Assembly: GCA_031289675.1 (NCBI GenBank)
Contig: JAITOZ010000305.1
Location: 1 to 34,190 of the forward strand
Direction of reading: 5' to 3'
Length of the DNA: 34,190 bases
Source: Planctomycetaceae bacterium
Lineage (GTDB): Bacteria > Planctomycetota > Planctomycetia > Pirellulales > Thermoguttaceae
The position numbers and the translations under genes were made by a program. The stretch's first letter is position 1. Each line of letters opens with the position of its first letter. The notes under the pieces are model-generated. The model ran no database searches. It was not told the DNA's origin and saw nothing but the letters and a program-made list of their open reading frames with translations. Positions 8,402-17,268 of this stretch are shown one piece after another.

Positions 8402-9430
8402 ATGACAACAACGCTTTCGACAACACTGGTTTTGACAGCATTGACAGCGGCACTGGCGGCGGGTCAACTGGAACTCGTTCAGCCTGCCGTTGAGCGTGCG
8501 CCCGGAACGTCCGTGTCTGTTGATGACCTTGCGGAGGTACAGACGGCGGAATCCGAACGGAACGCTGACGATACCGGTTATACGGCGAACGAGGCGGTCT
8601 CGGCGATGTTCGATTGGTATCAATACCTGAAAGACGGGGCGGTGATACCTTTCCGCCTGCTGCGTCCGGCAGTCATAGAGGAAGGAAAGGAATACCCGCT
8701 TATTGTTTACTTCGGCGGGCGGGGCGAGATGAACGGCGATAATGACAGCCACCTTGCGCACCTGCACCACGCCTTCAAAACCTTATCGGAAAAAGACTTT
8801 TATCTCTTAGCAGTGCAGCATACACGGGACGGGGTCTTCGCCTATGACGGGGAAGACCACGTTGCCGAAGACTTTTTTATCCATGCGCCCGGCGGCGGGA
8901 CTTACTTCGATGCGGTCAATGAAATATATGACATTTTGCTTGCGGAGTTTCCCGTTGATAAGACAAGAGTGTCTGTTGCCGGCATTTGCAGCGGCAGCAC
9001 GGCGGCGTATATGTTTGCGTCTCAACACAAGGAGCACGTTGCGGCGATGTGCATTGTATCGGGCTATCCGCCCGGCGTGAACATTGACGGTATTGCTCTT
9101 GCCGCCTACAACTCGCCGAGTGATGACCGCAATGCGGCTTCATCAATGCGGCAGTACGTTACAGCGAAAAAGAGAAAAGGCGAAGTGTTTTTTCTCAACG
9201 ATACGATGAGCGGACACGCGGATACTTCGCTGCCTTTCGGCGAGGACAACATCCTCGATTGGCTCCTGGCGCAGAAAAAAGGGCAGCCGGTAACGTTACC
9301 TTGTTTTCATCTGTACCCTGTCCGCAGTTGGCTGGCTGTAAGTGCAAACATTGTTTTGCCACTGGTTTGTTTTGCGGCATTGCTGCATTTCAGAAGGCAG
9401 CAGATAAGGAGGCGCAAGAAGACGTTATGA
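8402..9430 (+). CDS. Alpha/beta hydrolase (PHB-depolymerase/prolyl-oligopeptidase-like esterase) with Cys at the nucleophile position and C-terminal TM
   Basis: 'KTRVSVAGICSGSTAAYMFASQHKEHVAAMCIVSG' (GxCxG elbow) and 'SGHADTSLPFGEDNILDWLLAQK' (catalytic-His region); N-terminal hydrophobic segment, C-terminal TM + RRKK. Confidence 0.75.
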   Translation: MTTTLSTTLVLTALTAALAAGQLELVQPAVERAPGTSVSVDDLAEVQTAESERNADDTGYTANEAVSAMFDWYQYLKDGAVIPFRLLRPAVIEEGKEYPLIVYFGGRGEMNGDNDSHLAHLHHAFKTLSEKDFYLLAVQHTRDGVFAYDGEDHVAEDFFIHAPGGGTYFDAVNEIYDILLAEFPVDKTRVSVAGICSGSTAAYMFASQHKEHVAAMCIVSGYPPGVNIDGIALAAYNSPSDDRNAASSMRQYVTAKKRKGEVFFLNDTMSGHADTSLPFGEDNILDWLLAQKKGQPVTLPCFHLYPVRSWLAVSANIVLPLVCFAALLHFRRQQIRRRKKTL

Positions 9431-9987
9431 ACGGACAATACAAAGGAACAATCAAGTGGATATGGCTTTATATCGGTTCGGCAGTTGCCGTACTGCTGTT
9501 CAATTTAATGCCTTTTCTGCGAAGTTGCGGCGAAATACTGTACTACGATTATTACGAATATATGCGCGTCATTGACCCGCGTCACTGGAATTGGATTGTT
9601 CCGTTAACGGCGTGGCTTTTATTGTCGTGGGTTGCTTGCTTTTTGATTTTAGATAGATGTCCGCGATTGTATCCCCGCCGATGGAACATTTGGGGAAGTA
9701 TGGTTTTGTTCGGCATCATCGTTTATCAGGGAAAGACTATCATTCGGGAAATTCAGGACTGGTACTTCCGTGAGTTTGTTACAACGTTTGATTTGTTTGT
9801 TCAATACGGTGAGGTTTCGTTGAGTTTGCAGGTCTACGGCTGGGTCTGTATTGCTGCCGCCGCTGCCGTTCTGGCGTGGTCGCAAGCGGACAAGGACGGC
9901 AGATACCTGCGCAGGGTTTTGAAGTTTTCAGGACGCTGTATTCGGGACTTTTACATAACCCCTGACACGGCGTTAGTTACTCGCTAA
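9427..9987 (+). CDS. Polytopic (~4 TM) membrane protein
   Basis: ATG 9427 in ATGA overlap; several hydrophobic helices. Confidence 0.6.
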   Translation: MNGQYKGTIKWIWLYIGSAVAVLLFNLMPFLRSCGEILYYDYYEYMRVIDPRHWNWIVPLTAWLLLSWVACFLILDRCPRLYPRRWNIWGSMVLFGIIVYQGKTIIREIQDWYFREFVTTFDLFVQYGEVSLSLQVYGWVCIAAAAAVLAWSQADKDGRYLRRVLKFSGRCIRDFYITPDTALVTR

Positions 9988-9989
9988 AA

Positions 9990-12221
9990 ATGTTACTTTC
10001 GATAATTATTCCGGCGTATAACGAATCGGCATCGATTGAGTATATCATCGATAAGGCTTATTCTGCGCCCCTGCCGCCGGGAATAGAGCGGGAGATTATC
10101 GTTGTCGATGACGCTTCCACAGATGAAACGTATGCTTGTGCAGAAAACTATGCGGCGTTCTATAAGAACATTCACGTGTTGCGGCAAAAAAGAAACAAAG
10201 GCAAAGGTGCGGCGGTAAGACTGGGTATTTCCGAATCGCAAGGCGATTACATTCTGATACAAGATGCCGACAGGGAATATCCGTCTTCCAATTATATGCG
10301 GATGATGTCGGAAATACTTGAGGCGGGTATTGACGCTGTCTACGGTGTTCGGACATTGCATTCCTTTCATAAGGCGGGCAACCGGCTTTTAACGTATCTG
10401 TCGAATCGGGCAACCGGTTATTCCTTGAAGGATATGGAAACCGGTCATAAGTTGTTTCGTGCTGCGCTGCTTAAATCCTTGCGGCTGCGTTCGTCGCGTT
10501 TTGCTTTTGAGGCGGAGGTGACGGCGAAGTTAGCGGACCGCGGGGCGGTGATTCGCGAAGTGCCGATAGAGTATTTTCCGAGAACAAGACAGCAGGGTAA
10601 GAAAATCGGCTGGCGTGATGCCGCCGCCTGCGTTTGGACGATTGCGAGATGCGGTTTTGCGGCACTGACTCCGGCAAAACGTTGTTGTATTGCTTTGCTC
10701 TGTGTTCAGGCATTGCTCCTTGCGTATCTTGCAGGGAATATGAGTCTCAACCGGACAGAGGTCGGCTATCTCGGTTCTGCCGTTTATTTCAGCGATACGC
10801 ATAAGTTGGACGTGTTTCACGTCAATGCGCCGCTGACCCGTATGATTACGGCGTTCCCTGCCTCCGCTTTGGATTACGACCGCCGGAGTTATTCGCCGAG
10901 AGCGGCTGACCGCTGCGAGTGGGGACTTGGTAAGAGCGTCATCGCCTCCAATCCGCAAGAGAAGTTGCGCAATGCTGTTTTTTGGATGCGGCTTTCGCTT
11001 ATTCCGCTTATCCTGTTCGGCGGTTATTGCGGCTACCGCTTTGCAAACGAATTGTACGGCGGGAGTTGCGGCTTGGTATTTTTAACGTTGTGGACGTTTT
11101 CGCCGCTGGTGTTAGGCTGGGGTGCGTCATTATGTTCGGATGCGGCGGCGGCAGCGATGGGGATTGCCGGATTGTATTTTTTCCGCCGATGGCTTGTCAA
11201 GCCGACACATTACAGAGGACTGACTGCCGGTATTGTGATGGGCTTGATGTGCCTGACGAAACTGACGTGGCTGCTGGCTTTTCCGCTGTATCTGTTGTTG
11301 TGGCTGGTATGTTCACGAAAACAATCGGCGCAATTTGCGATGATTTTGCTCACCGGACTTGCGGTACTCAATGCCGGATATTTTTATGAAGGTTCATTGA
11401 AAACAATCGGCGGGTATTCATTCCGAAGCAATACGATGAAAAACACCGCCGCAGTGCTGGCGGAACAACTGCCGGTCCCGCTGCCGCGTGAGTTGGTGAT
11501 GGGAATTGATACGCAGAGTGTTGATTTTGAAAAGGGAACGGAATCGTATCTCAACGGGGTATGGTCTGATAGAGGCTGGAAGCATTATTACTTATGCGTG
11601 CTGGCGTATAAAGAACCGGTCGGCGTGATAATGTTGTTTTTGCTTGCGGCGGTAACTTTTTTGATTGGGCGGAAAAAGGGTGAAGGATTTATTGTTATTA
11701 GTTTTTTGTTTGTTTTTACCGCCGTGAGCAGCGTTGACGGTTTATCGGCGCATCCCCGTTATATTCTCCCTGCCCTGCCGCTGTTGTATTTGTTTTGCTG
11801 CCGTTTGCAGACATTACAGGGAAAGGCTGCGGCGTTTGTTATTCCGGCGTGTCTGGGAACGATGATGACCAGCAGCCTTACGGCGTATCCTCACTCCCTT
11901 TCCTACTTTAACGAATGTTTTACGGCACATCAGGAATCGGAATATTTGCTCGGCAGCAATATCGACCACGGACAGGACTGTTATGAATTGCAGCGATGGA
12001 TAGACCGGCATATCGAAGGTCACGGCGGGACTATCGCCGCGTCGGTGTATGCGGCAGAACCGCTTAATGTTCCGAAAGTGCCGGAGAAAAAACAAGACGG
12101 CTGGATGATTATCAGCGTCAACGAACTGCGGCGCAGTGATAAAAAATATGACTGGCTGAAAGAATACAAACCTGCCGCAAGGATAGGACGTTCGATAGAG
12201 ATTTATCATTTAGCAAACTAA
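9990..12221 (+). CDS. Glycosyltransferase family 2 (DPM1-like) fused to polytopic GT-C-like membrane domain
   Basis: 'LSIIIPAYNESASIEYII…IVVDDASTDET…NKGKGAAVRLGI…ILIQDADREYP…METGHKLFR'; then polytopic region with 'NRTEVGYLGSAVYFSDTHKLDVFHVNAPLTRMI'. Confidence 0.92.
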   Translation: MLLSIIIPAYNESASIEYIIDKAYSAPLPPGIEREIIVVDDASTDETYACAENYAAFYKNIHVLRQKRNKGKGAAVRLGISESQGDYILIQDADREYPSSNYMRMMSEILEAGIDAVYGVRTLHSFHKAGNRLLTYLSNRATGYSLKDMETGHKLFRAALLKSLRLRSSRFAFEAEVTAKLADRGAVIREVPIEYFPRTRQQGKKIGWRDAAACVWTIARCGFAALTPAKRCCIALLCVQALLLAYLAGNMSLNRTEVGYLGSAVYFSDTHKLDVFHVNAPLTRMITAFPASALDYDRRSYSPRAADRCEWGLGKSVIASNPQEKLRNAVFWMRLSLIPLILFGGYCGYRFANELYGGSCGLVFLTLWTFSPLVLGWGASLCSDAAAAAMGIAGLYFFRRWLVKPTHYRGLTAGIVMGLMCLTKLTWLLAFPLYLLLWLVCSRKQSAQFAMILLTGLAVLNAGYFYEGSLKTIGGYSFRSNTMKNTAAVLAEQLPVPLPRELVMGIDTQSVDFEKGTESYLNGVWSDRGWKHYYLCVLAYKEPVGVIMLFLLAAVTFLIGRKKGEGFIVISFLFVFTAVSSVDGLSAHPRYILPALPLLYLFCCRLQTLQGKAAAFVIPACLGTMMTSSLTAYPHSLSYFNECFTAHQESEYLLGSNIDHGQDCYELQRWIDRHIEGHGGTIAASVYAAEPLNVPKVPEKKQDGWMIISVNELRRSDKKYDWLKEYKPAARIGRSIEIYHLAN

Positions 12222-12237
12222 AAAGACAAAAAGAATA

Positions 12238-12861
12238 ATGGAATTTGCAGAATACTTACCGCATATCGGATACCCGTTTGCGATTATCGTGTGTTTCACG
12301 CTGCTCGTGTATATGATACTCGCGATACTCGGTAAAGCGCCTGTGTTTAAGTCCAGGAATATCAGTCTGTCGCTCGACAGACAGGAAGATGATGATGTGT
12401 ATGCACTTTATAAAATCGGTGAAGAGGTGCGGCACGTGGACAATAACCTAACCGAGATAATGTTCCGTTACAGCGTCAATCCGCACGGCAGCATCGCCGG
12501 TGAAACGTTGAAACCGGATTGGAAAAGCGATGTCGAATGTTCAGTTTTCCTGACTTCCCTGCTGCGCAACCATATTACGTCAATGATTGAAAGTACCGGC
12601 TTTGAAAACTACCTCAACGGCAAAATTGCTTTTATCCGTCAGCGGCTTTCGGCGAGAGACATACCTTACACGGACGATGAAGTTGCCGCTGTTGTTGCCG
12701 CTTGGGGCGATGTGTTGAGACTGAATTTATCGAATGCTGTAAGAATAAAAATCGCCTTGTATCAAAGTGCTTATGAAATGTATATTCTCTCAAAGAGCGC
12801 AAAGAGAGTATTGGATGAATTACTGATGAAAAACAACAGATATTTGAAAGCGTTGGAATAA
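12238..12861 (+). CDS. Hypothetical protein with N-terminal TM
   Basis: ORF 207 aa, TM 'YPFAIIVCFTLLVYMILAIL'. Confidence 0.5.
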   Translation: MEFAEYLPHIGYPFAIIVCFTLLVYMILAILGKAPVFKSRNISLSLDRQEDDDVYALYKIGEEVRHVDNNLTEIMFRYSVNPHGSIAGETLKPDWKSDVECSVFLTSLLRNHITSMIESTGFENYLNGKIAFIRQRLSARDIPYTDDEVAAVVAAWGDVLRLNLSNAVRIKIALYQSAYEMYILSKSAKRVLDELLMKNNRYLKALE

Positions 12862-12863
12862 GA

Positions 12864-13139
12864 ATGAGAATGAAACGATACCGAAAGAGACCGGTTGAAA
12901 TAGAAGCCCTTCAGTATTTAGGTTACAGAAACGCGGACGAGGTTACTCAATGGATTGAATCAAACGGCGGTGAAACGAGAATCGCGCCCGGTATTGACGG
13001 CGGACACAGCACGCTCGTTATCAAAACGCCGGACGGCGAGGTGAAAGTGAATTGGGGCGACTGGATTATCAAAGACGTGAAATTTCAACCCTGCAACAGG
13101 GATACTTTTAACAAAACCTACGAGGAGGTAAACAGATGA
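12864..13139 (+). CDS. Conserved phage hypothetical protein (YRKKPVxIEAxQ…GDWIIKGV… type)
   Basis: 'YRKRPVEIEALQYLGYRNADEVTQWI…TPDGEVKVNWGDWIIKDVKFQPCNRDTFNKTYE'. Confidence 0.8.
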   Translation: MRMKRYRKRPVEIEALQYLGYRNADEVTQWIESNGGETRIAPGIDGGHSTLVIKTPDGEVKVNWGDWIIKDVKFQPCNRDTFNKTYEEVNR

Positions 13140-13639
13140 CAAGAATGATTTTAAGTATTGCCGCAGCAGCGTTTGCCTTGCTGGCGGTTACTGAGGCAGA
13201 GGCGCAGCAAGCGAAGGCACGTACACCGCAAGCGCAGCAAGCGGCAAAGGCAAAAGCCGTTAACGTGAGTTACGAAAAATTTGTTTTTTGCGGCTCTGTT
13301 CACCTGTTTGACCGGGCGGGACAGGCGTTTGAGAAAATCAACGAGTTCCGGCGACAGAACGGACGCAAGGCATTATCGTGGAGCGACCCTAGCGGCTGTG
13401 AGGCAAACAACGTATTACAAGCGAAGTACGGAATGGGACATCACGGACACGGCTTTTCGCATAGCGGCGAGTGTGCGGCAACAAGCAATTATGCGGACAA
13501 TCCGACCCGTGCCGTTGAGCAATGGATAAACAGTTCGCCGCATCGGGCTATCCTGTTGAAAGACAGCGTTGAGAGCGGAAGTATCGCCGTAACTGACCGG
13601 TATGCAACATTTCAAGTGTTCCGGTCGAAAACAGAGTAA
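13136..13639 (+). CDS. Secreted CAP/SCP-domain protein
   Basis: Signal peptide-like N-terminus; 'INEFRRQNGRKALSW…GHGFSHSGECAATSNYADNPTRAVEQWINSSPHRAILL'. Confidence 0.8.
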   Translation: MTRMILSIAAAAFALLAVTEAEAQQAKARTPQAQQAAKAKAVNVSYEKFVFCGSVHLFDRAGQAFEKINEFRRQNGRKALSWSDPSGCEANNVLQAKYGMGHHGHGFSHSGECAATSNYADNPTRAVEQWINSSPHRAILLKDSVESGSIAVTDRYATFQVFRSKTE

Positions 13640-13643
13640 CGTT

Positions 13644-14144
13644 ATGAAGCATTGGATAAAACAAATTTTGATAGCGGTTGACCAGATGGCGAATACGCTT
13701 TTCGGCGGATTGCTGTTTGGGAACATCGGCGATACGTGGGCTGATGAAACAATATCGGCAAGAGCGTACCGGACCCGGAGCCGGTTTGAGCCGCTTATCA
13801 ACTTATTGTTTTTTTGCCAGGAGAATCATTGCGAAGCCTGTTACGAATGGGAGTGGGCGAGACTGGATTTACCGCCGGAGTATCGGACTATGGCGAATAC
13901 ACCTGCGGACGCAGATTACCGGAAAAACTTCGGCGGCAAAGTGCCTGATATGATGGAAGATAATACCGGCGAATTACCCTCGATGTACGGCAGGTTGTCT
14001 ATGGAAGAGGTGGAACGTTTGCTCGGTACGTCCAATGAAAAGCCCGTACCTGATGACATTGAACGCATAAAAGCGGTTGCCGCTGCGGACGATGACAAAA
14101 TACTTTCACGCGAAGATTTAGATAAACTATTTAGAGACTATTAG
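13644..14144 (+). CDS. Conserved phage hypothetical protein ('DQMANTLFGG…DETISARAYR…CEACYEWE')
   Basis: ATG 13644; motif pattern resembles a recurring phage family of unknown function. Confidence 0.55.
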   Translation: MKHWIKQILIAVDQMANTLFGGLLFGNIGDTWADETISARAYRTRSRFEPLINLLFFCQENHCEACYEWEWARLDLPPEYRTMANTPADADYRKNFGGKVPDMMEDNTGELPSMYGRLSMEEVERLLGTSNEKPVPDDIERIKAVAAADDDKILSREDLDKLFRDY

Positions 14145-14172
14145 AACTCACCACTAAAAAGGAGCAATAACA

Positions 14173-14757
14173 ATGAGTATTTTTACAACACTTTGGAAGT
14201 TACCGACCTACGTCTCGTATGCTTGGAAGGCGTACGCGGTTCACGCGGTTATTAAGGAGGCTGCGGCTTCGTTTCCCAGCGAATCGATTGCACTCGGCGA
14301 CCTTGCGCCCCTGCGTATCTGGCTGGATAAATATACGCCGGTTCTCGCTCAATGGGCTGTCTGGACACCGACGGCAATAGACGACCAGGCGGTGGTCGTT
14401 TTACGCCTGCTGATACAGGAGTATTGGACGGTGATTGAGAAGGCTGTCGTTCTCCTGCGGCTCGGCGCAGACTGGAATGTGCAGGAACTTGCCGAATCGG
14501 TGCAGGATACGCACGACCGTTTGCTTGCGGGCAGTAGTTCGGAGGTCGAGGTTGGTGATGCCCTCACGGTCATTCTGCTGGTTCTCACGTCTATCAGAAC
14601 ATTGCTGGAGGTGCGGCGTGCAAGGCGGGAAGGACAGCAGACAGTGCCGCCCGCAGTAACGCCCGAAGTATCACCTGAGACAGACGGCGAAGCGTCTCCT
14701 GCACCTGTCCGGCGCAGACCGGTCGCCGATTTACTCAAACGTATTTTCAGCAACTAA
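14173..14757 (+). CDS. Hypothetical protein
   Basis: 194 aa ORF with AAAGGAG upstream. Confidence 0.5.
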   Translation: MSIFTTLWKLPTYVSYAWKAYAVHAVIKEAAASFPSESIALGDLAPLRIWLDKYTPVLAQWAVWTPTAIDDQAVVVLRLLIQEYWTVIEKAVVLLRLGADWNVQELAESVQDTHDRLLAGSSSEVEVGDALTVILLVLTSIRTLLEVRRARREGQQTVPPAVTPEVSPETDGEASPAPVRRRPVADLLKRIFSN

Positions 14758-14776
14758 CCCTTAAATCAACTAACCA

Positions 14777-15328
14777 ATGGCATTAACAAAAGAAGACATT
14801 CAGACGATTGCTGTCGAGATGGCGGCGATTGATGAGGCGAGGCAGGAGATTATCCGGCGGAATTCGCTGCTGTATAAAACAACGTCTGCCGGATACCGCA
14901 TCGGCGTTAAGACGCTTGCCTTTACGACCGACCGCCTCACTATCGGACTTGTGATAGGCATTATCGCAGGTGTGTTTATCGGTGTTTGTTTAGCACCTGC
15001 GCTGTCGCGTAACAAGTCTAACACTGTACCGAAGCCGGTTACACTTGTTACCCCGCCGAACGTTACGCCCATCGTTAAGCCGGTTGTTAAGCCGCTTGAT
15101 ATTGACGCTGACGTTAAGACAGTGTTGAGGTCGGTTATAAGCGAGGTGTTGCAAAACGAATATGAAACGCCTGCCGAATTGCGGGAGGCTGTGAGGGACG
15201 AGTTACAAAAAAAAAAGATAACGATACCGAATTCGCTTCAGGAATACTGGAAGAACCTGAACCTCAATACGCCGAACACTTTGGAAGCGGTGAGGGCAGC
15301 CTACACCACGTTTTCGGAAACGTTATAG
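14777..15328 (+). CDS. Membrane protein with Pro-rich linker
   Basis: TM 'LTIGLVIGIIAGVFIGVCLAPAL', linker 'PKPVTLVTPPNVTPIVKPVVKPLDID'. Confidence 0.5.
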   Translation: MALTKEDIQTIAVEMAAIDEARQEIIRRNSLLYKTTSAGYRIGVKTLAFTTDRLTIGLVIGIIAGVFIGVCLAPALSRNKSNTVPKPVTLVTPPNVTPIVKPVVKPLDIDADVKTVLRSVISEVLQNEYETPAELREAVRDELQKKKITIPNSLQEYWKNLNLNTPNTLEAVRAAYTTFSETL

Positions 15329-15370
15329 ATACGGACGAACATTACGGCAAAGTAGTAAAGGAACAGGACA

Positions 15371-16222
15371 ATGACAGAAGAGACTCAACAATTCACGAGC
15401 GGCTGGCTGCCGGAGAAGGAAGCGGAAGACCTCAAAGCGTTAGAGGCGCAGCAGGAGGTTTGCGGGCAAAAATTCTTATTCGACTGGGACGAAGTCAAAA
15501 GTAGAATTTATGCCGAAGCGGAACATTATCAGGATTGGCTGCCGCAGAGTTTACCGCCGGTTTACAATCAGAACAGCAGCAACGCCTGCGCAGCAATATC
15601 TAATGCCTACGCTTGTTACTACTTAATGCAGTTGGAAGCGGCAAAGCGGCACGAGGTAACGCCGTTTATGCCGTTTCCGGCGTGGACGTATATGATTTAT
15701 CACGCGCAGATTGCAAAAGACCATAACTATGGAGGCTGCAGTCTTGCCGGAATGCTTACGGCGAATTCCAAGTACGGGATTTTGCCGACAGCGGCGTATG
15801 GGAAAAGCATCACGGATAAGGAGATGGTTGCCTTGCGGTGGAACACGCGTGTGACCGCTGCGGAGGTCTACGAGAAGTACAGCGGGCAAGCAGAACGGTG
15901 GCAGATAAAGGTGACCCGACCGAAAACGTTTGAGGATATTAGGGCTTGTTTGCGTGCGGGCTATCCGGTCAATTACGGTACGTCGGTTCAGTTGGGTTTG
16001 AACAAGAGCGGCGAGTATGTGCCTAACGGTACTACGGCACACGCAATGACGTGGGCGTATTACAGGGCTGGATACTTCGGTATGACCAATTCGTGGAATG
16101 ACGGCTTCGGCTGGGAAAAGGAAGATTACGTGAAGAAACAATTAAACGGACGTTACTTTGATTGCTTCGCTCTTATCGGCATCGAACGGGACGAGACTGC
16201 CAAGCCCGATTGGAGTTTGTAA
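15371..16222 (+). CDS. Papain-like (C1 family) cysteine protease
   Basis: 'PVYNQNSSNACAAISNAYACYY' (Gln…Cys), 'NGTTAHAMTWAYY' (His), 'GMTNSWNDGFGWEKEDYV' (Asn) in correct order. Confidence 0.85.
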   Translation: MTEETQQFTSGWLPEKEAEDLKALEAQQEVCGQKFLFDWDEVKSRIYAEAEHYQDWLPQSLPPVYNQNSSNACAAISNAYACYYLMQLEAAKRHEVTPFMPFPAWTYMIYHAQIAKDHNYGGCSLAGMLTANSKYGILPTAAYGKSITDKEMVALRWNTRVTAAEVYEKYSGQAERWQIKVTRPKTFEDIRACLRAGYPVNYGTSVQLGLNKSGEYVPNGTTAHAMTWAYYRAGYFGMTNSWNDGFGWEKEDYVKKQLNGRYFDCFALIGIERDETAKPDWSL

Positions 16223-16458
16223 TGGACAGCGAGGTAAAACAGAAATTTCAAAAAATTGTTTCGCATTTAGCGGCAGGCGGCATCGTCAAAGCGGAATGGT
16301 ACGGACAAGACGGCTTGTGCTACAAGAGAATGAATATTAAAAGAGTGTTCATTGGGAATGATACACTATTCGGCGTTAACGACACGCTATTCGGTGTTGA
16401 CGAATTTGAACGGAAAACAAACCTTGCAGATGCGAATATATTTTGCATTCAGGAATAA
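16222..16458 (+). CDS. Small hypothetical protein with NDTLFGV tandem heptapeptide
   Basis: ATG 16222 in TAATG overlap. Confidence 0.5.
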   Translation: MDSEVKQKFQKIVSHLAAGGIVKAEWYGQDGLCYKRMNIKRVFIGNDTLFGVNDTLFGVDEFERKTNLADANIFCIQE

Positions 16459-16460
16459 CG

Positions 16461-16832
16461 ATGGGACTATTAGACGGAGTATTTTCGGGGAAAAGCGGCG
16501 TTGCCAATTCGTTAATTGAAATGCTCGGCGGCGAAGCCGTTTTTTTGAAAAAAATCAAAAGCAACATAATGGACGATGTCCCGACAGAGTTTGAAAGAAT
16601 ACCGTGCGAAGCAGTGTTCGATACCTTAACACAAAGTACCGATAACGGACTTGGCGGCGGAACGAGGCGCAGCATATTGACAGCGACAATCCCCGCTGCG
16701 GTGCTTGCAAGTGTTCCCATTGCTAAAATTGATTGCTTTGAAAAAGACAGCATTATTTACGATATACACGACGTTAACACGGTTTATAGCGGTGATAATG
16801 CGGCATTATACACGTTAACATTAAACAGGTAA
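16461..16832 (+). CDS. Putative head-tail joining/completion protein
   Basis: ATG 16461; position upstream of tail-tube-like genes. Confidence 0.4.
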   Translation: MGLLDGVFSGKSGVANSLIEMLGGEAVFLKKIKSNIMDDVPTEFERIPCEAVFDTLTQSTDNGLGGGTRRSILTATIPAAVLASVPIAKIDCFEKDSIIYDIHDVNTVYSGDNAALYTLTLNR

Positions 16833-17245
16833 TGGACAGTTTTGTAGTAATTTTTGTAACAGAATTAGCAAAGTTTATTTCTGATAAGAACATAAAAATA
16901 ATTTTGCCCGGAAATTTTGACGATGTATTATCCGATACCGGTTTAACTGTTCCTGTTACAATAACTCCACAGGCAAATAAACGATTGAGTGAAAAGATAT
17001 ACAAAGAGGAATATATCATAACATTGATACCGACCACAAGGATGCGTGAAAATGACGGTCACGCACTAATAACAACATTTGCCGATACAGTAAAAGAGGT
17101 ACTGTACTGCATAGAGAAAATAATAATAATGCCGCCGGAGTGTAAAAAATGGTGGATTGATACAATACAAACAACGCAAGCCGGAGATGACAATAATCAA
17201 AGCATCGGCGTGAGTTGTTTATTTAACTGTTTGGAATTTCATTAA
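16832..17245 (+). CDS. Putative tail terminator/completion protein
   Basis: Position between joining protein and tube; TAATG overlap. Confidence 0.35.
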   Translation: MDSFVVIFVTELAKFISDKNIKIILPGNFDDVLSDTGLTVPVTITPQANKRLSEKIYKEEYIITLIPTTRMRENDGHALITTFADTVKEVLYCIEKIIIMPPECKKWWIDTIQTTQAGDDNNQSIGVSCLFNCLEFH

Positions 17246-17268
17246 CACTAGAAGAAAGGAAGAGAAAG

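Noticed and set aside
10982-11389. + strand alternative-frame ORF inside the glycosyltransferase
   Set aside because: Overlaps a confident GT2/GT-C coding frame and shows Cys/Arg-rich spurious composition.
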